The notes below the pieces were generated by a model, which was not told the DNA's origin, did not search any database, and worked only from the letters and a program-made list of their open reading frames with translations. Positions 24,530-32,731 of a DNA stretch of 64,000 nucleotides are shown here, piece by piece. This stretch comes from Bacillus subtilis (GTDB lineage: Bacteria > Bacillota > Bacilli > Bacillales > Bacillaceae_C). The stretch covers positions 1 through 64,000 of the forward strand of contig NZ_VTQV01000015.1 in NCBI RefSeq assembly GCF_008764245.1, read 5' to 3'. The position numbers and the translations under genes were made by a program. Position 1 is the first letter of the stretch. Every line of letters starts with the position of its first letter.

Positions 24530-25690
24530 ATGGTTTCTATCCAATTACCAACGGCCGATGGGTCATTATACACGTATAAGCTAAATGAGGCATCATCTTT
24601 TGCTATTCCTGAAAAACCCTTTCAAAGTAGGGTAGCCTTTTCTGCAGCACATGTTGTTTGTGATCCACTTGCGAATACGGATCCATTAAACAACGCCCAA
24701 ATCGATTGGGAGGGAACGCTTGCCTATCGCCATCACTTATGGTCCCTTGGATTAGGCGTTGCGGAGGCAATGGATACAGCCCAGAGAGGGATGGGACTAA
24801 ACTGGGAAATGGCCAAGGAACTTATCTTAAGATCAGTGGCCGAAGCAAAATCAGTCAATGGAAGAATTGCTTGTGGCGCTGGTACTGATCATTTATTACC
24901 CGGGAAAGAAGTGACCGTTGAGGACTGTATCCAAGCCTATGAAGAACAGTGTGAGTTTGTCGAAGCTGCTGGTGGACAAATTATTTTAATGGCGAGTCGA
25001 GCTCTAGCCGCCTGTGCCAAAAGCCCGGAAGATTATGAAAGGGTATATAATCATATCTTACAGAAGGTTTCAAAGCCTGTTATATTGCACTGGCTCGGAG
25101 ATATGTTTGACCCCGCTTTAACTGGATACTGGGGACATACGGATTTGGATCAGGCGATGGATGTAGTTTTAAGAATCATCCATGCAAATGCGGATAAAGT
25201 CGATGGAATTAAAATATCTTTATTAGATGAAGAGAAAGAAATTTCAATGAGACGTAAGCTTCCTGAAGGTGTAAAAATGTACACTGGGGACGACTTTAAT
25301 TACGCGCGTCTTATTCAGGGCGACGAATTAGGTTACAGTCATGCTCTATTGGGTATTTTTGATGCGATTGCTCCTGCCGCAGCTGCTGCCTTACATGCAT
25401 TAGACGAAGGAGATTTACGAACGTATCATCAACTTCTTGAAAAGACCGTGCCTTTATCAAGACATATTTTCCAAGCGCCGACGTATGCGTATAAAACGGG
25501 AATTGTTTTTATGGCCTATTTAAATGGTCATCAGTCCCATTTCCGAATGATTGGGGGAGCGGAAGGTTCTCGATCATTGCTCCATTTATCCGAATTATTT
25601 GTGTTAGCTGATCAAGCTGGTTTACTTACAAATCCAGATTTAGCTGTCAAAAGAATGAAGCTTGTCACGGAATTATCAGGGATCGTTTAG
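24530..25690 (+). CDS. DUF993 dihydrodipicolinate-synthase-like (class I aldolase fold) protein
   Basis: 386 residues. The segments FSAAHVVCDPLAN, TLAYRHHLW and QRGMGLNWE match the DUF993 family (PF06187), relatives of DHDPS/NAL aldolases. Lys228 in DGIKIS lies where the Schiff-base lysine of DHDPS-like enzymes is found, so aldol cleavage or condensation with pyruvate or a similar keto-acid is plausible. No reaction has been clearly assigned to the family that I know of. It starts 14 bases after the Gfo/Idh gene behind GGAGGGGAG. Confidence 0.82.
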   Translation: MVSIQLPTADGSLYTYKLNEASSFAIPEKPFQSRVAFSAAHVVCDPLANTDPLNNAQIDWEGTLAYRHHLWSLGLGVAEAMDTAQRGMGLNWEMAKELILRSVAEAKSVNGRIACGAGTDHLLPGKEVTVEDCIQAYEEQCEFVEAAGGQIILMASRALAACAKSPEDYERVYNHILQKVSKPVILHWLGDMFDPALTGYWGHTDLDQAMDVVLRIIHANADKVDGIKISLLDEEKEISMRRKLPEGVKMYTGDDFNYARLIQGDELGYSHALLGIFDAIAPAAAAALHALDEGDLRTYHQLLEKTVPLSRHIFQAPTYAYKTGIVFMAYLNGHQSHFRMIGGAEGSRSLLHLSELFVLADQAGLLTNPDLAVKRMKLVTELSGIV

Positions 25691-25700
25691 GAGGTAGAAG

Positions 25701-26522
25701 ATGAGTTCTTTACAAAATATTGATCGATTAAGTTTAAATCAAATTACGACAGATCCTTGGAGCTTAAAAGAAGCCGTTGAAGGATGCGTTCGCGCTGAAG
25801 TGCCTTGGATTGCGATATGGCGGCACAAAATTGAAGAGATTGGTTTGAAAGAAAGTAAGAAAATCATCCAAGATGCGGGAATAAAAGTTTCTAGTATTTG
25901 CCGTGGCGGTATGTTTCCAGCAGCAACGAAGCTTGAGCGTCAACAAAGAATAGAGGATAATCGCAGAGCGATTGATGAAGCAGCTGAGTTAGGAGCGGAA
26001 ACGCTTGTTTTAGTGTGTGGTCCCGCACCTGATAAAGATCTTGTCGCTGCACGTGAAATGGTTGCTGAGGGAATTGACCAAATTGTTCCTTATGCGAAAG
26101 AGCGAGGAGTCAAGCTTGGAATCGAGCCACTCCATCCTATGTATGCAGCCGAGAGATCTGTCATTGTTTCTTTGGCACATGCGAATGATTTAGCAGAAAA
26201 ATATTCCCCAGATGAAGTAGGCGTGATTGTGGATGTTTTCCATGTGTGGTGGGATCCTGCCCTTTTTCAACAAATTTCGCGTGCGCAAGGGAGGATTTTA
26301 GGCTACCATGTTTCCGATTGGCTCGTTCCAACTCCTGATTTATTGATGGGAAGAGGCATGATGGGAGACGGTGTCATTGATCTTAAACCGATTCGATTGG
26401 CTGTAGAAGAAACGGGATACACAGGGCCAATTGAAGTGGAAATTTTCAATCAAAAAATTTGGGACCAACCAGGAGATGAGGTTTTAGCCTTAATGAAAGA
26501 GCGTTATTTGGAATATGTATAG
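25701..26522 (+). CDS. Xylose-isomerase-like TIM-barrel sugar isomerase/epimerase (copy 4)
   Basis: 273 residues, PF01261 TIM barrel. Motifs are VPWIAIWRHK, SSICRGGMFP, LGIEPLHPMY, VIVDVFHVWW, GYHVSDW and IEVEIFNQ; the Glu, Asp, His and Glu of these strands should bind the metal. It lies 10 bases after the DUF993 gene with TTAGGAGGT before the ATG, so translation is probably coupled. The IEPLHPMYA pattern is that of isomerases found beside DUF993 genes. It could epimerise or isomerise the keto-product of the dehydrogenase. Confidence 0.87.
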   Translation: MSSLQNIDRLSLNQITTDPWSLKEAVEGCVRAEVPWIAIWRHKIEEIGLKESKKIIQDAGIKVSSICRGGMFPAATKLERQQRIEDNRRAIDEAAELGAETLVLVCGPAPDKDLVAAREMVAEGIDQIVPYAKERGVKLGIEPLHPMYAAERSVIVSLAHANDLAEKYSPDEVGVIVDVFHVWWDPALFQQISRAQGRILGYHVSDWLVPTPDLLMGRGMMGDGVIDLKPIRLAVEETGYTGPIEVEIFNQKIWDQPGDEVLALMKERYLEYV

Positions 26523-26585
26523 ATTATGGGAGTGAGGGGGAATCCTCTCTCCCTATTTCTCATTCTGAAGAAAGAAGGCGATAGA

Positions 26586-27569
26586 ATGTTACAGGGATTA
26601 TTCATTTTAGATGATGTCGATTTGATCTATGGTAGTACATATGAAGAAATTAGCCAATATGTTCACATCTATGCTCCACCCCAAACGAGGAAGATGATTT
26701 GCGAGAACCTTGCTCTATTGGAAAAAGCGGATGTTATTTTTTCGGGATGGGGTGGCCCACGTCTAGATAAGGAATTTTTAGAAGCTGCACCAAATCTAAA
26801 AGCTATTTTTTATGGAGCAGGATCCATTAAATATATGGTAACAGATGAATTTTGGAAACGAGATATTAAAATTACAAGTGCCTATGCAGCAAACGGTGTT
26901 CCTGTTGTCGAATATGCCCTATCTCAGATTTTATTTTCCTTGAAACGTGGCTGGCATTATGTCCTACAAATAAAAAAAGAGAAGAACTTTATTCCGAAGA
27001 CAGATGTCCCAGGAGTTTACGGATCCACGGTTGGGATTGTGTCATTAGGGATGATTGGGAAAAATTTGTGTGAAAAACTGCAACCATTTGATGTGAAATT
27101 GATTGCTTATGACCCATATGTTTCGGAAGAGGAAGCGAGCAAGCTAAATGTTGAATTATGTAGCTTAGAGGAAGTTTTTGAGCGGTCTGATGTTGTATCC
27201 ATGCATACCCCATGGTTGAAAGAAACGGAAGGCCTTGTTACTGGTAAACATTTCTCGTCAATGAAAGAAAATGCAACTTTTATCAATACTTCGCGTGGAG
27301 CGATTGTACGAGAAAATGAGATGATGGATGTATTGCAAAAGCGTCCTGATCTTTATGCGATATTAGATGTTACTTATCCAGAACCTCCTGTAGAAGGGTC
27401 TCCACTTTATGAGATGGAGAATGTGATTTTAACGCCTCATATTGGCGGCTCCATGGCGAATGAATGCCATCGAATGGGTGCTTATATGTTAGAGGAATTA
27501 AAACGATTTCTTGTTGGAAAAGAATTGAAATGGCAGGTCACCGAAGAAAGGTCTAAAATTATGGCGTAA
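26586..27569 (+). CDS. D-isomer-specific 2-hydroxyacid dehydrogenase
   Basis: 327 residues. The nucleotide-binding turn GIVSLGMIG and the catalytic triad are visible: Arg in NTSRGAIV, Glu in TYPEPP and His in LTPHIGGS. It should interconvert a 2-keto acid and a D-2-hydroxy acid with NAD(H), for example a glyoxylate, hydroxypyruvate or sugar-acid derivative. The start is ATG 26586 with AAGAAGG upstream; the longer frame from 26526 reads through this leader. It is the fourth gene of the Gfo/Idh operon, preceding the DUF2264 gene by 21 bases. Confidence 0.9.
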   Translation: MLQGLFILDDVDLIYGSTYEEISQYVHIYAPPQTRKMICENLALLEKADVIFSGWGGPRLDKEFLEAAPNLKAIFYGAGSIKYMVTDEFWKRDIKITSAYAANGVPVVEYALSQILFSLKRGWHYVLQIKKEKNFIPKTDVPGVYGSTVGIVSLGMIGKNLCEKLQPFDVKLIAYDPYVSEEEASKLNVELCSLEEVFERSDVVSMHTPWLKETEGLVTGKHFSSMKENATFINTSRGAIVRENEMMDVLQKRPDLYAILDVTYPEPPVEGSPLYEMENVILTPHIGGSMANECHRMGAYMLEELKRFLVGKELKWQVTEERSKIMA

Positions 27570-27590
27570 TATAAGGAGGGGAAGAAATAA

Positions 27591-28730
27591 ATGAGTCAGA
27601 CAATTTCAGATCGACATTATTGGCTAGATAAAATGCTTCAAATAGCTGAGCATGTCCTTCAAGCGCTAGCGAATCACCAATTAAAAGAAAAGATGCCCAT
27701 TGAAGGGAAATTGTCCGATCGAGATCAATATACTTATCTAGAGGCATTTGCTAGATTGATATGTGGAATGGCTCCTTGGTTGGAAACTGGGCCTGAGACT
27801 GGAGAAGAAGGGAGGCTGAGGAGGCAATATATCGAGCTTGTTCAAAAGGGAATGGATGCCGCAACTGATCCCAATTCGCCAGATTATATGAATTTTTCAA
27901 AGGGACACCAACCAATTGTGGATACAGCGTTCCTTGCTCATGCCATATTGCGAGCGCCCCAACAATTATTTCATACGCTTCCGGAAAAGGTCCAGAAAAA
28001 TATCATTACAGCGCTGAAACAAACTCGTTCCCGTAAACCATTTTTTAATAATTGGCTGTTATTTTCAGCCATGATAGAAGTGACGCTTTATAAACTTGGA
28101 GAAGAATGGGATCCCATGCGCATTGATTATGCATTGAAACAGCATGAACAATGGTATTTAGGAGATGGAATTTACGGAGATGGACCTGAATTTCACGCTG
28201 ACTATTATAATAGTTATGTGATTCAACCCATGTTGGTTGACATTATTCATACGATTGGGGATCAAGCGCAAGATTGGCAACAAATGAAGGATAAAATCAT
28301 GCGGCGAGCGGAAAGATTTGCCAGCATTCAAGAAAGGAGTATTTCTCCTGAAGGGACATTTCCGGTTATCGGAAGATCGATTGCCTATCGTTTTGGCGCC
28401 TTTCAACACTTAGCGCAGATGGCTTTGCAGCAAAGACTACCTAGCGATCTTCAACCTGCTCAAGTAAGATGCGCCCTAACGGCTGTTATCCGTAAGGTGA
28501 TGGAAACAAGCGGTACATTTGATGACGAGGGATGGTTGCAGATCGGACTTTGTGGTCATCAGCCTGAATTGGGAGAAGCGTATATCTCTACAGGTAGTCT
28601 TTATTTGTGTTCCACTGTCTTCCTGCCACTTGGTTTACAAGAAACTGACCCATTTTGGATTGGACAAGCAGACTGGACAGCGAAAAAAGCATGGAGTGGA
28701 CAAACCATCTCAATCGATCAAGCGCATTAA
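27591..28730 (+). CDS. DUF2264 domain protein
   Basis: 379 residues. Marks of DUF2264 (PF10022) include QYTYLEAFARLICGMAPWLE (20 residues), FNNWLLFSAMIE, and GDGIYGDGPEFHADYYNSYV. The family has an alpha/alpha-barrel fold related to glycoside-processing lyases and hydrolases and is often found with polysaccharide utilisation genes. No signal peptide is seen, so it is cytoplasmic and could hydrolyse an imported oligosaccharide or glycoside. It is the last gene of the operon. A ribosome binding site AAGGAGGGGAAG precedes the start. Confidence 0.85.
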   Translation: MSQTISDRHYWLDKMLQIAEHVLQALANHQLKEKMPIEGKLSDRDQYTYLEAFARLICGMAPWLETGPETGEEGRLRRQYIELVQKGMDAATDPNSPDYMNFSKGHQPIVDTAFLAHAILRAPQQLFHTLPEKVQKNIITALKQTRSRKPFFNNWLLFSAMIEVTLYKLGEEWDPMRIDYALKQHEQWYLGDGIYGDGPEFHADYYNSYVIQPMLVDIIHTIGDQAQDWQQMKDKIMRRAERFASIQERSISPEGTFPVIGRSIAYRFGAFQHLAQMALQQRLPSDLQPAQVRCALTAVIRKVMETSGTFDDEGWLQIGLCGHQPELGEAYISTGSLYLCSTVFLPLGLQETDPFWIGQADWTAKKAWSGQTISIDQAH

Positions 28731-28762
28731 GTTAGACAATCATAAAGAAATCATGAATAAAT

Positions 28763-29000
28763 AAAGAGGCTGGGACACAACTAAAATGCTAAACTTCAAT
28801 GACGAACAATGTATTGCCTTAGCGGAGGAAATATGCGTAGACTCCTGCGGGAAGTAAGAGTTCGGCAAGACCCCGGAAGGCAAAGCCTGAGGAGGCTTGA
28901 CACTCGCCCGCGGAAAGCGAAGTATATTTCCGGAGCGAGTTTTATACACGCTAGTAGTTCGTTTTTCTTTTGGTGAAAACACTTTTGTTCCAGCCTCTTT
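28763..29000. repeat. Palindromic non-coding Bacillus repeat, MITE-like
   Basis: It is bounded by inverted ends AAAGAGGCTGGGAC (28763-28776) and GTTCCAGCCTCTTT (28987-29000). Inside are the motifs GTAGACTCCTGCGGGA, GGCAAGACCCCGGAAG and CGCCCGCGGAAAGCGAAG, which I recognise as a widespread conserved intergenic repeat of Bacillaceae. It encodes nothing and lies exactly between the DUF2264 operon and queT, whose stop codon (28999) overlaps the right end. Confidence 0.75.
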
Positions 29001-29487
29001 ATGAAAGTAGTTTATCAAAATGAATTCTCTTATTCAGCGCTATTACAAGCGGCGCACCAATGCTCATCACAACAAATTCACCAATGGCCACTGTAACCCA
29101 AGTAAACCAAAATGGAAAACCAAGAGCTAAATTTAGTTCAATCGCAATGATAAACATTGTAAAGCTAAATATACATGTATTAAAAATCATTCGCTTCCAA
29201 ATACTTTTTATAAATTTCCCTGAAAAGATTGTAATGGATAGAGCGATAATGGATTGGCCAACCCCGAAAATAAGATCATATAATCCCAGTTCCGAAAAAA
29301 ATAAATTGGCTAGAAATACGCCGATAATGATGCCAAAAATGTATTTCTTATTAAATATCACGAGATGGTTAAACATTTCAGATAAACGAAACTGGATGTT
29401 TGTGAACCCAAATGGATGTATCAAAGCAGTCACCGCAATATAAAGTGCGCCCACAATACTGTTGATCACCAGTGTTTTAGTTTTCAT
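28999..29487 (-). CDS. queT: Queuosine precursor transporter QueT
   Basis: 163 residues with about five or six hydrophobic helices and the QueT (PF06177) signatures ALYIAVTALIHPFGF, IQFRLSEMFNHL and GVFLANLFFSELG. QueT is the membrane (S-type) component for uptake of preQ1 or preQ0, precursors of the tRNA modification queuosine, often as an energy-coupling-factor transporter. ATG at 29487 lies ten bases after GGAG; a TTG at 29493 is an alternative. A preQ1 riboswitch precedes it, which independently supports the assignment. The gene is single on the minus strand. Confidence 0.93.
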   Translation of the reverse strand: MKTKTLVINSIVGALYIAVTALIHPFGFTNIQFRLSEMFNHLVIFNKKYIFGIIIGVFLANLFFSELGLYDLIFGVGQSIIALSITIFSGKFIKSIWKRMIFNTCIFSFTMFIIAIELNLALGFPFWFTWVTVAIGEFVVMSIGAPLVIALNKRIHFDKLLS

Positions 29488-29497
29488 ATTCAATTCT

Positions 29498-29538
29498 CTC
29501 CTTAGTTTTTTATCGTGGGATGGTTGCGAACCACGTCC
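29498..29538 (-). promoter_or_regulatory. preQ1-I riboswitch
   Basis: Read on the minus strand, the hairpin CGTGG...CCACG is followed by ATAAAAAACTAAGGA, the conserved A-rich tail of class-I preQ1 riboswitches. The tail runs directly into the AAGGAG Shine-Dalgarno of queT, so ligand binding would pseudoknot the tail and block translation. Confidence 0.85.
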
Positions 29539-29685
29539 TCTTGAAGTTTTTTCTTGTCAAAACTATAATTTCCGCAAAACGTATTCTATCACATCCCATA
29601 AAAATTATCAGTCCCTTGATTAGTTGCACCCGATCATTTCGAATGGCATAGCTACCTTTAAAAAATATCTTGATATTTTTCGAAA

Positions 29686-29721
29686 AAAAAGAGACAATGC
29701 AATAGAGTAAGGTCTCTTTTT
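29686..29721. terminator. Hairpin terminator, possibly bidirectional
   Basis: AAAAAGAGAC (29686-29695) pairs with GTCTCTTTTT (29712-29721). A and T flanks allow either direction, but no gene ends just upstream on either strand. It may isolate the ysmB operon from queT. Confidence 0.5.
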
Positions 29722-29798
29722 GAACAACCTCTTTTAATATTTAATGGCTAACTGCCTATGGTTCAGGATAAAAGGATGGAAGGAGTTGCTTACCTATT

Positions 29799-30254
29799 AT
29801 GAGTAATAATGAACTCCTGCGGCGAGATGGAGAAATAATGGCAGAATTGGAGAAAGATCTTCGATATATTTCTGCCATTATAAAACAAAAAGGCCGTGTG
29901 ATTTTGACCGATTATTCCATTACGCCACCTCAATTTGTTGCCTTACAATGGCTGGTGGAACAAGGAGATATGACGATTGGTGAGCTTTCAAATAAAATGT
30001 ATTTGGCCTGTAGCACAACAACCGATTTAATTGATAGAATGGAAAAAAAAGAACTTGTCATGAGGGTTAGGGATCCTAAAGATCGACGAGTTGTAAGAAT
30101 ACATTTATTGGGAAAGGGAGAAAACATTATTGCAGAAGTGATCCGGAGAAGACAAAATTATCTGCAAGAAGTTTTAACTGACTTTTCAGATGAAGACGTT
30201 GTACAATTAAAGGGTTTTTTAGCTAGATTACATCAAGATATGAAGGAAAAATAG
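29799..30254 (+). CDS. ysmB: MarR-family transcriptional regulator YsmB
   Basis: About 151 residues of MarR type. The winged helix runs from about 45 to 110 with ITPPQFVALQWL, MTIGELSNKMYLACSTTTDLIDRME and VRDPKDRRVVRIHL. Its place directly before racE identifies it as B. subtilis YsmB, whose target is not established. The start could be ATG 29799, or ATG 29838, which has GGAG six bases upstream; I keep the longer form. It opens the conserved block after the accessory region. Confidence 0.85.
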   Translation: MSNNELLRRDGEIMAELEKDLRYISAIIKQKGRVILTDYSITPPQFVALQWLVEQGDMTIGELSNKMYLACSTTTDLIDRMEKKELVMRVRDPKDRRVVRIHLLGKGENIIAEVIRRRQNYLQEVLTDFSDEDVVQLKGFLARLHQDMKEK

Positions 30255-30345
30255 AAATGAATAGTTGCTTAATGATCAAGCAGTGGATTTCTCTAAGTGA
30301 GAAGGAGATGCATTTGAGTAACTAGATAGACAAGAGGCGGAAAAG

Positions 30346-31167
30346 TTGGAACATGCAATAGGTGTCATTGATTCAGGTGTTGGCGGTTTAACCGTCGCTA
30401 AGGAAATTATGCGGCAAATGCCGAATGAAGTTATTTATTATGTGGGGGATACAGCACGTTGTCCCTACGGCCCGCGACCAGAAGCGGAAGTAAGACGCTT
30501 TACTCTACAAATGGCTGGTTTTTTAGTTGAGCGGCATATTAAAATGCTTGTCATTGCTTGTAATACCGCCACAGCAGTTGTATTACAAGAATTACGCGAA
30601 ACACTGGATATTCCAGTTGTAGGTGTGATTGCTCCTGGTGCTAGAGCCGCTTTGAAAGTAACAGAGAACGGTAGAGTCGGAATTTTAGGGACTGTTGGAA
30701 CGATCAATAGTCAAGCATATGTTCATGAATTGAAGATGATTAATCAACAAATCCATGTTGAACAATTAGCTTGTCCTAAATTTGTCCCGATTGTAGAAAG
30801 TTTTGAATATCATAGTAATGTTGCAAAAAAGGTCGTTGCGGAGACGTTGATTTCAATAAAAGGAAAAGGTATTGACACAATTGTGCTTGGTTGTACTCAT
30901 TACCCCTTACTTGGACCATTAATCCAAAAAGAAATGGGGCCTGACGTAAAAGTGATTAGCTCTGGTGAAGAAACCGCCCAAGAGGTAAGTACGATTCTGG
31001 ATTTTAATGGTTGGCTAAATCCATCTTCGGCCTTACCAAAACATCGGTTTTTTACAACAGGTTCACGATCTATTTTTAAACAAATTGCTTCAGACTGGTT
31101 ACAATCGGATGATTTACATATTGAATTTGTGAATCTTAGAAATCATGAATATCTAGTAAAAAAATAA
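30346..31167 (+). CDS. racE: Glutamate racemase
   Basis: 273 residues. The aspartate/glutamate racemase pattern is complete: IDSGVGGLT at the N-terminus, the catalytic cysteines Cys72 in IACNTAT and Cys183 in LGCTHYP, and YVGDTARCPYG. It makes D-glutamate for peptidoglycan (and for poly-gamma-glutamate where present) in the cytoplasm. The start is TTG at 30346, six bases after AGAGGCGG. The order ysmB-racE-gerM-rph is that of B. subtilis. A terminator follows. Confidence 0.96.
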   Translation: MEHAIGVIDSGVGGLTVAKEIMRQMPNEVIYYVGDTARCPYGPRPEAEVRRFTLQMAGFLVERHIKMLVIACNTATAVVLQELRETLDIPVVGVIAPGARAALKVTENGRVGILGTVGTINSQAYVHELKMINQQIHVEQLACPKFVPIVESFEYHSNVAKKVVAETLISIKGKGIDTIVLGCTHYPLLGPLIQKEMGPDVKVISSGEETAQEVSTILDFNGWLNPSSALPKHRFFTTGSRSIFKQIASDWLQSDDLHIEFVNLRNHEYLVKK

Positions 31168-31171
31168 ATCA

Positions 31172-31197
31172 ACAGCTCATTGTGGGCTGTTTTTTTG
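31172..31197 (+). terminator. Terminator of racE
   Basis: ACAGCTC (31172-31178) pairs with GGGCTGT (31184-31190) and is followed by a run of T residues. Confidence 0.85.
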
Positions 31198-31260
31198 TGT
31201 AGCTTAGCCAGGAAATTATAAAATCCTAGCTTGTGGATAAGCTGCTTATGTCGCGGTTGA

Positions 31261-31467
31261 CATCCAGCTCCAGCGCCTAGCGACTAGCAAATTTACGCCT
31301 TCCTCCTGCGATAAGTCAACATCAGCTCCTTCGTCGCCGTGTTTCCTTTATCTCAGGCCAACAGGACGTTGGTCACAAAGGCGTTGCGCCAGGACGGCGC
31401 GTATTTAGCCTTTGAACCTTATGCTCCAAATTTGTACGTCGCTGAACAGGCGCTTGCGCTTTTCTTA
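31261..31467 (+). repeat. Dispersed intergenic repeat, copy 1
   Basis: Begins CATCCAGCTCCAGCG and ends CGCTTGCGCTTTTCTTA; shared internal motifs are CGACTAGCAAATTT, GTGTTTCCTTTATCTCAGGCC and TTTGTACGTCGCTGAACAGGC. It matches a shorter copy at 56176-56322 and an inverted, longer copy at 58982-59234. Confidence 0.85.
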
Positions 31468-31579
31468 TGTCTAGAAATTGAGAAACCATTCTTTCTAATA
31501 AAAAGTTTTGACAAGCCGGTCTATTCCTGAAGGATAGCTCGTATACATGAAGTACAAACTGTCTTAGGAGGGGTACGAA

Positions 31580-32632
31580 ATGTCAAAAAAGGCAAAATTG
31601 GCCTTTACGTTGGCTGGTGTTTTAACAGCAAGTATGGTATTAACCGGTTGTGGTCTTTTCGGAAAAGATAAAGAAAGTGTGGATCCACCTGGGGAAGTGA
31701 CCCATATGCAAGAAGGGGAAGATGCAGAAACGACATCTGAAACGGCAAAAGAAACGGCTGATATGGAAATGAGAGATCTTTACTTAGTGGATAAAAACGG
31801 TTATGTGGTTGCTCAATCAATTCCGCTCCCTAAAACGGAAAGTGTGGCTAAACAAGTTCTTTCTTATCTTGTTACAGACGGTCCAATTTCGGAGGTCATT
31901 CCCAATGGATTTAGAACAGTGATTCCGGCGGGAACAGAGGTGGATGTAGATATTAAAGATGGTGTTGCTGTTGTGGACTTTTCCGAAGAGTTTTCTGATT
32001 ATGATGAGGCAGATGAACAGAATATCCTTCAATCCATTACGTGGACTTTAACTCAATTTGACAGCGTTGATTCCGTAGAATTAAAAGTAAATGGATACGC
32101 ACTCAAAGAAATGCCAGTTGGGGGGACGCCAATTAGTGAAGAGGGACTTACAAGAGCCGATGGAATCAATACAGATGTTTCTAATGTTGCAGATATTACA
32201 AATACTCGACCTGTGACAGTGTATTATTTAGCACAAGCGGAGGATGCCCCCTATTATGTACCTGTTACGAAAAGAATTTCCAATACTGAAAAAGATGACG
32301 TAGCAGCCGTCATTAATCAATTAGTTGATGGACCAGGTCTTCAATCAGCATTATCTACAGCGTTATTCAATGGTGTAAAATTGCTAGAGGAACCTACAGT
32401 AGAAGATGGAAATGTTGTGCTTGATTTCAACGAATCCATTCTTGAAGATAGCGATAGTAACATAATTTCCGATGCGACCCTTAGCTCAATCGTCCTATCT
32501 TTAACTGAACAAGCAGATATTGAAAGTGTTTCTATTAAGGTAAATGGGAAGGATGAAATTGTGAATGAGGATGGAGAGGCATTAACTGCTCCAGTTAACC
32601 GTCCAGAAAAAGTGAACGTTGGTAGTTTTTAA
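31580..32632 (+). CDS. gerM: Spore germination lipoprotein GerM
   Basis: 350 residues. The signal sequence ends in the lipobox LTGC (Cys24), followed by an acidic linker rich in E, T and D. Two GerMN domains follow (about 75-185 and 215-335), recognisable by VDIKDGVAVVDFSEEF and NVVLDFNESIL. GerM is mother-cell-made in sporulation and is needed for normal engulfment-stage envelope contacts and germination in B. subtilis. AGGAGGGGT precedes the ATG. It stands between racE and rph as in B. subtilis. Confidence 0.95.
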   Translation: MSKKAKLAFTLAGVLTASMVLTGCGLFGKDKESVDPPGEVTHMQEGEDAETTSETAKETADMEMRDLYLVDKNGYVVAQSIPLPKTESVAKQVLSYLVTDGPISEVIPNGFRTVIPAGTEVDVDIKDGVAVVDFSEEFSDYDEADEQNILQSITWTLTQFDSVDSVELKVNGYALKEMPVGGTPISEEGLTRADGINTDVSNVADITNTRPVTVYYLAQAEDAPYYVPVTKRISNTEKDDVAAVINQLVDGPGLQSALSTALFNGVKLLEEPTVEDGNVVLDFNESILEDSDSNIISDATLSSIVLSLTEQADIESVSIKVNGKDEIVNEDGEALTAPVNRPEKVNVGSF

Positions 32633-32731
32633 AAAGGAAAATTTGATATACTATATAATAATCAAGGGGCTGATCTGATACAGCCTCTTGTATCATTTTA
32701 GCAGAAAATAGATGTAAGGAGGAATCATCTT

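Larger units (their letters stand above)
29488..29798. other. Intergenic region between queT and ysmB
   Basis: It holds the minus-strand preQ1 riboswitch (29498-29538) and a bidirectional hairpin at 29686-29721. No further gene is visible. Confidence 0.6.
31168..31579. other. Intergenic region racE-gerM with repeat copy 1
   Basis: It contains the racE terminator and a copy of a dispersed repeat (31261-31467). A 63-codon frame at 31339-31530 lies within the repeat and is not called. TATACAT near 31542 weakly resembles a sigma-E -10 for gerM. Confidence 0.6.

Noticed and set aside
28740-29018. 92-codon minus frame over the palindromic repeat
   Set aside because: It is contained in the MITE-like repeat and overlaps the queT end; no sign of selection.
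31339-31530. 63-codon plus frame after racE
   Set aside because: It lies in dispersed repeat copy 1; similar frames occur in the other copies at 56218 and 59036, so it reflects repeat sequence and not a gene.
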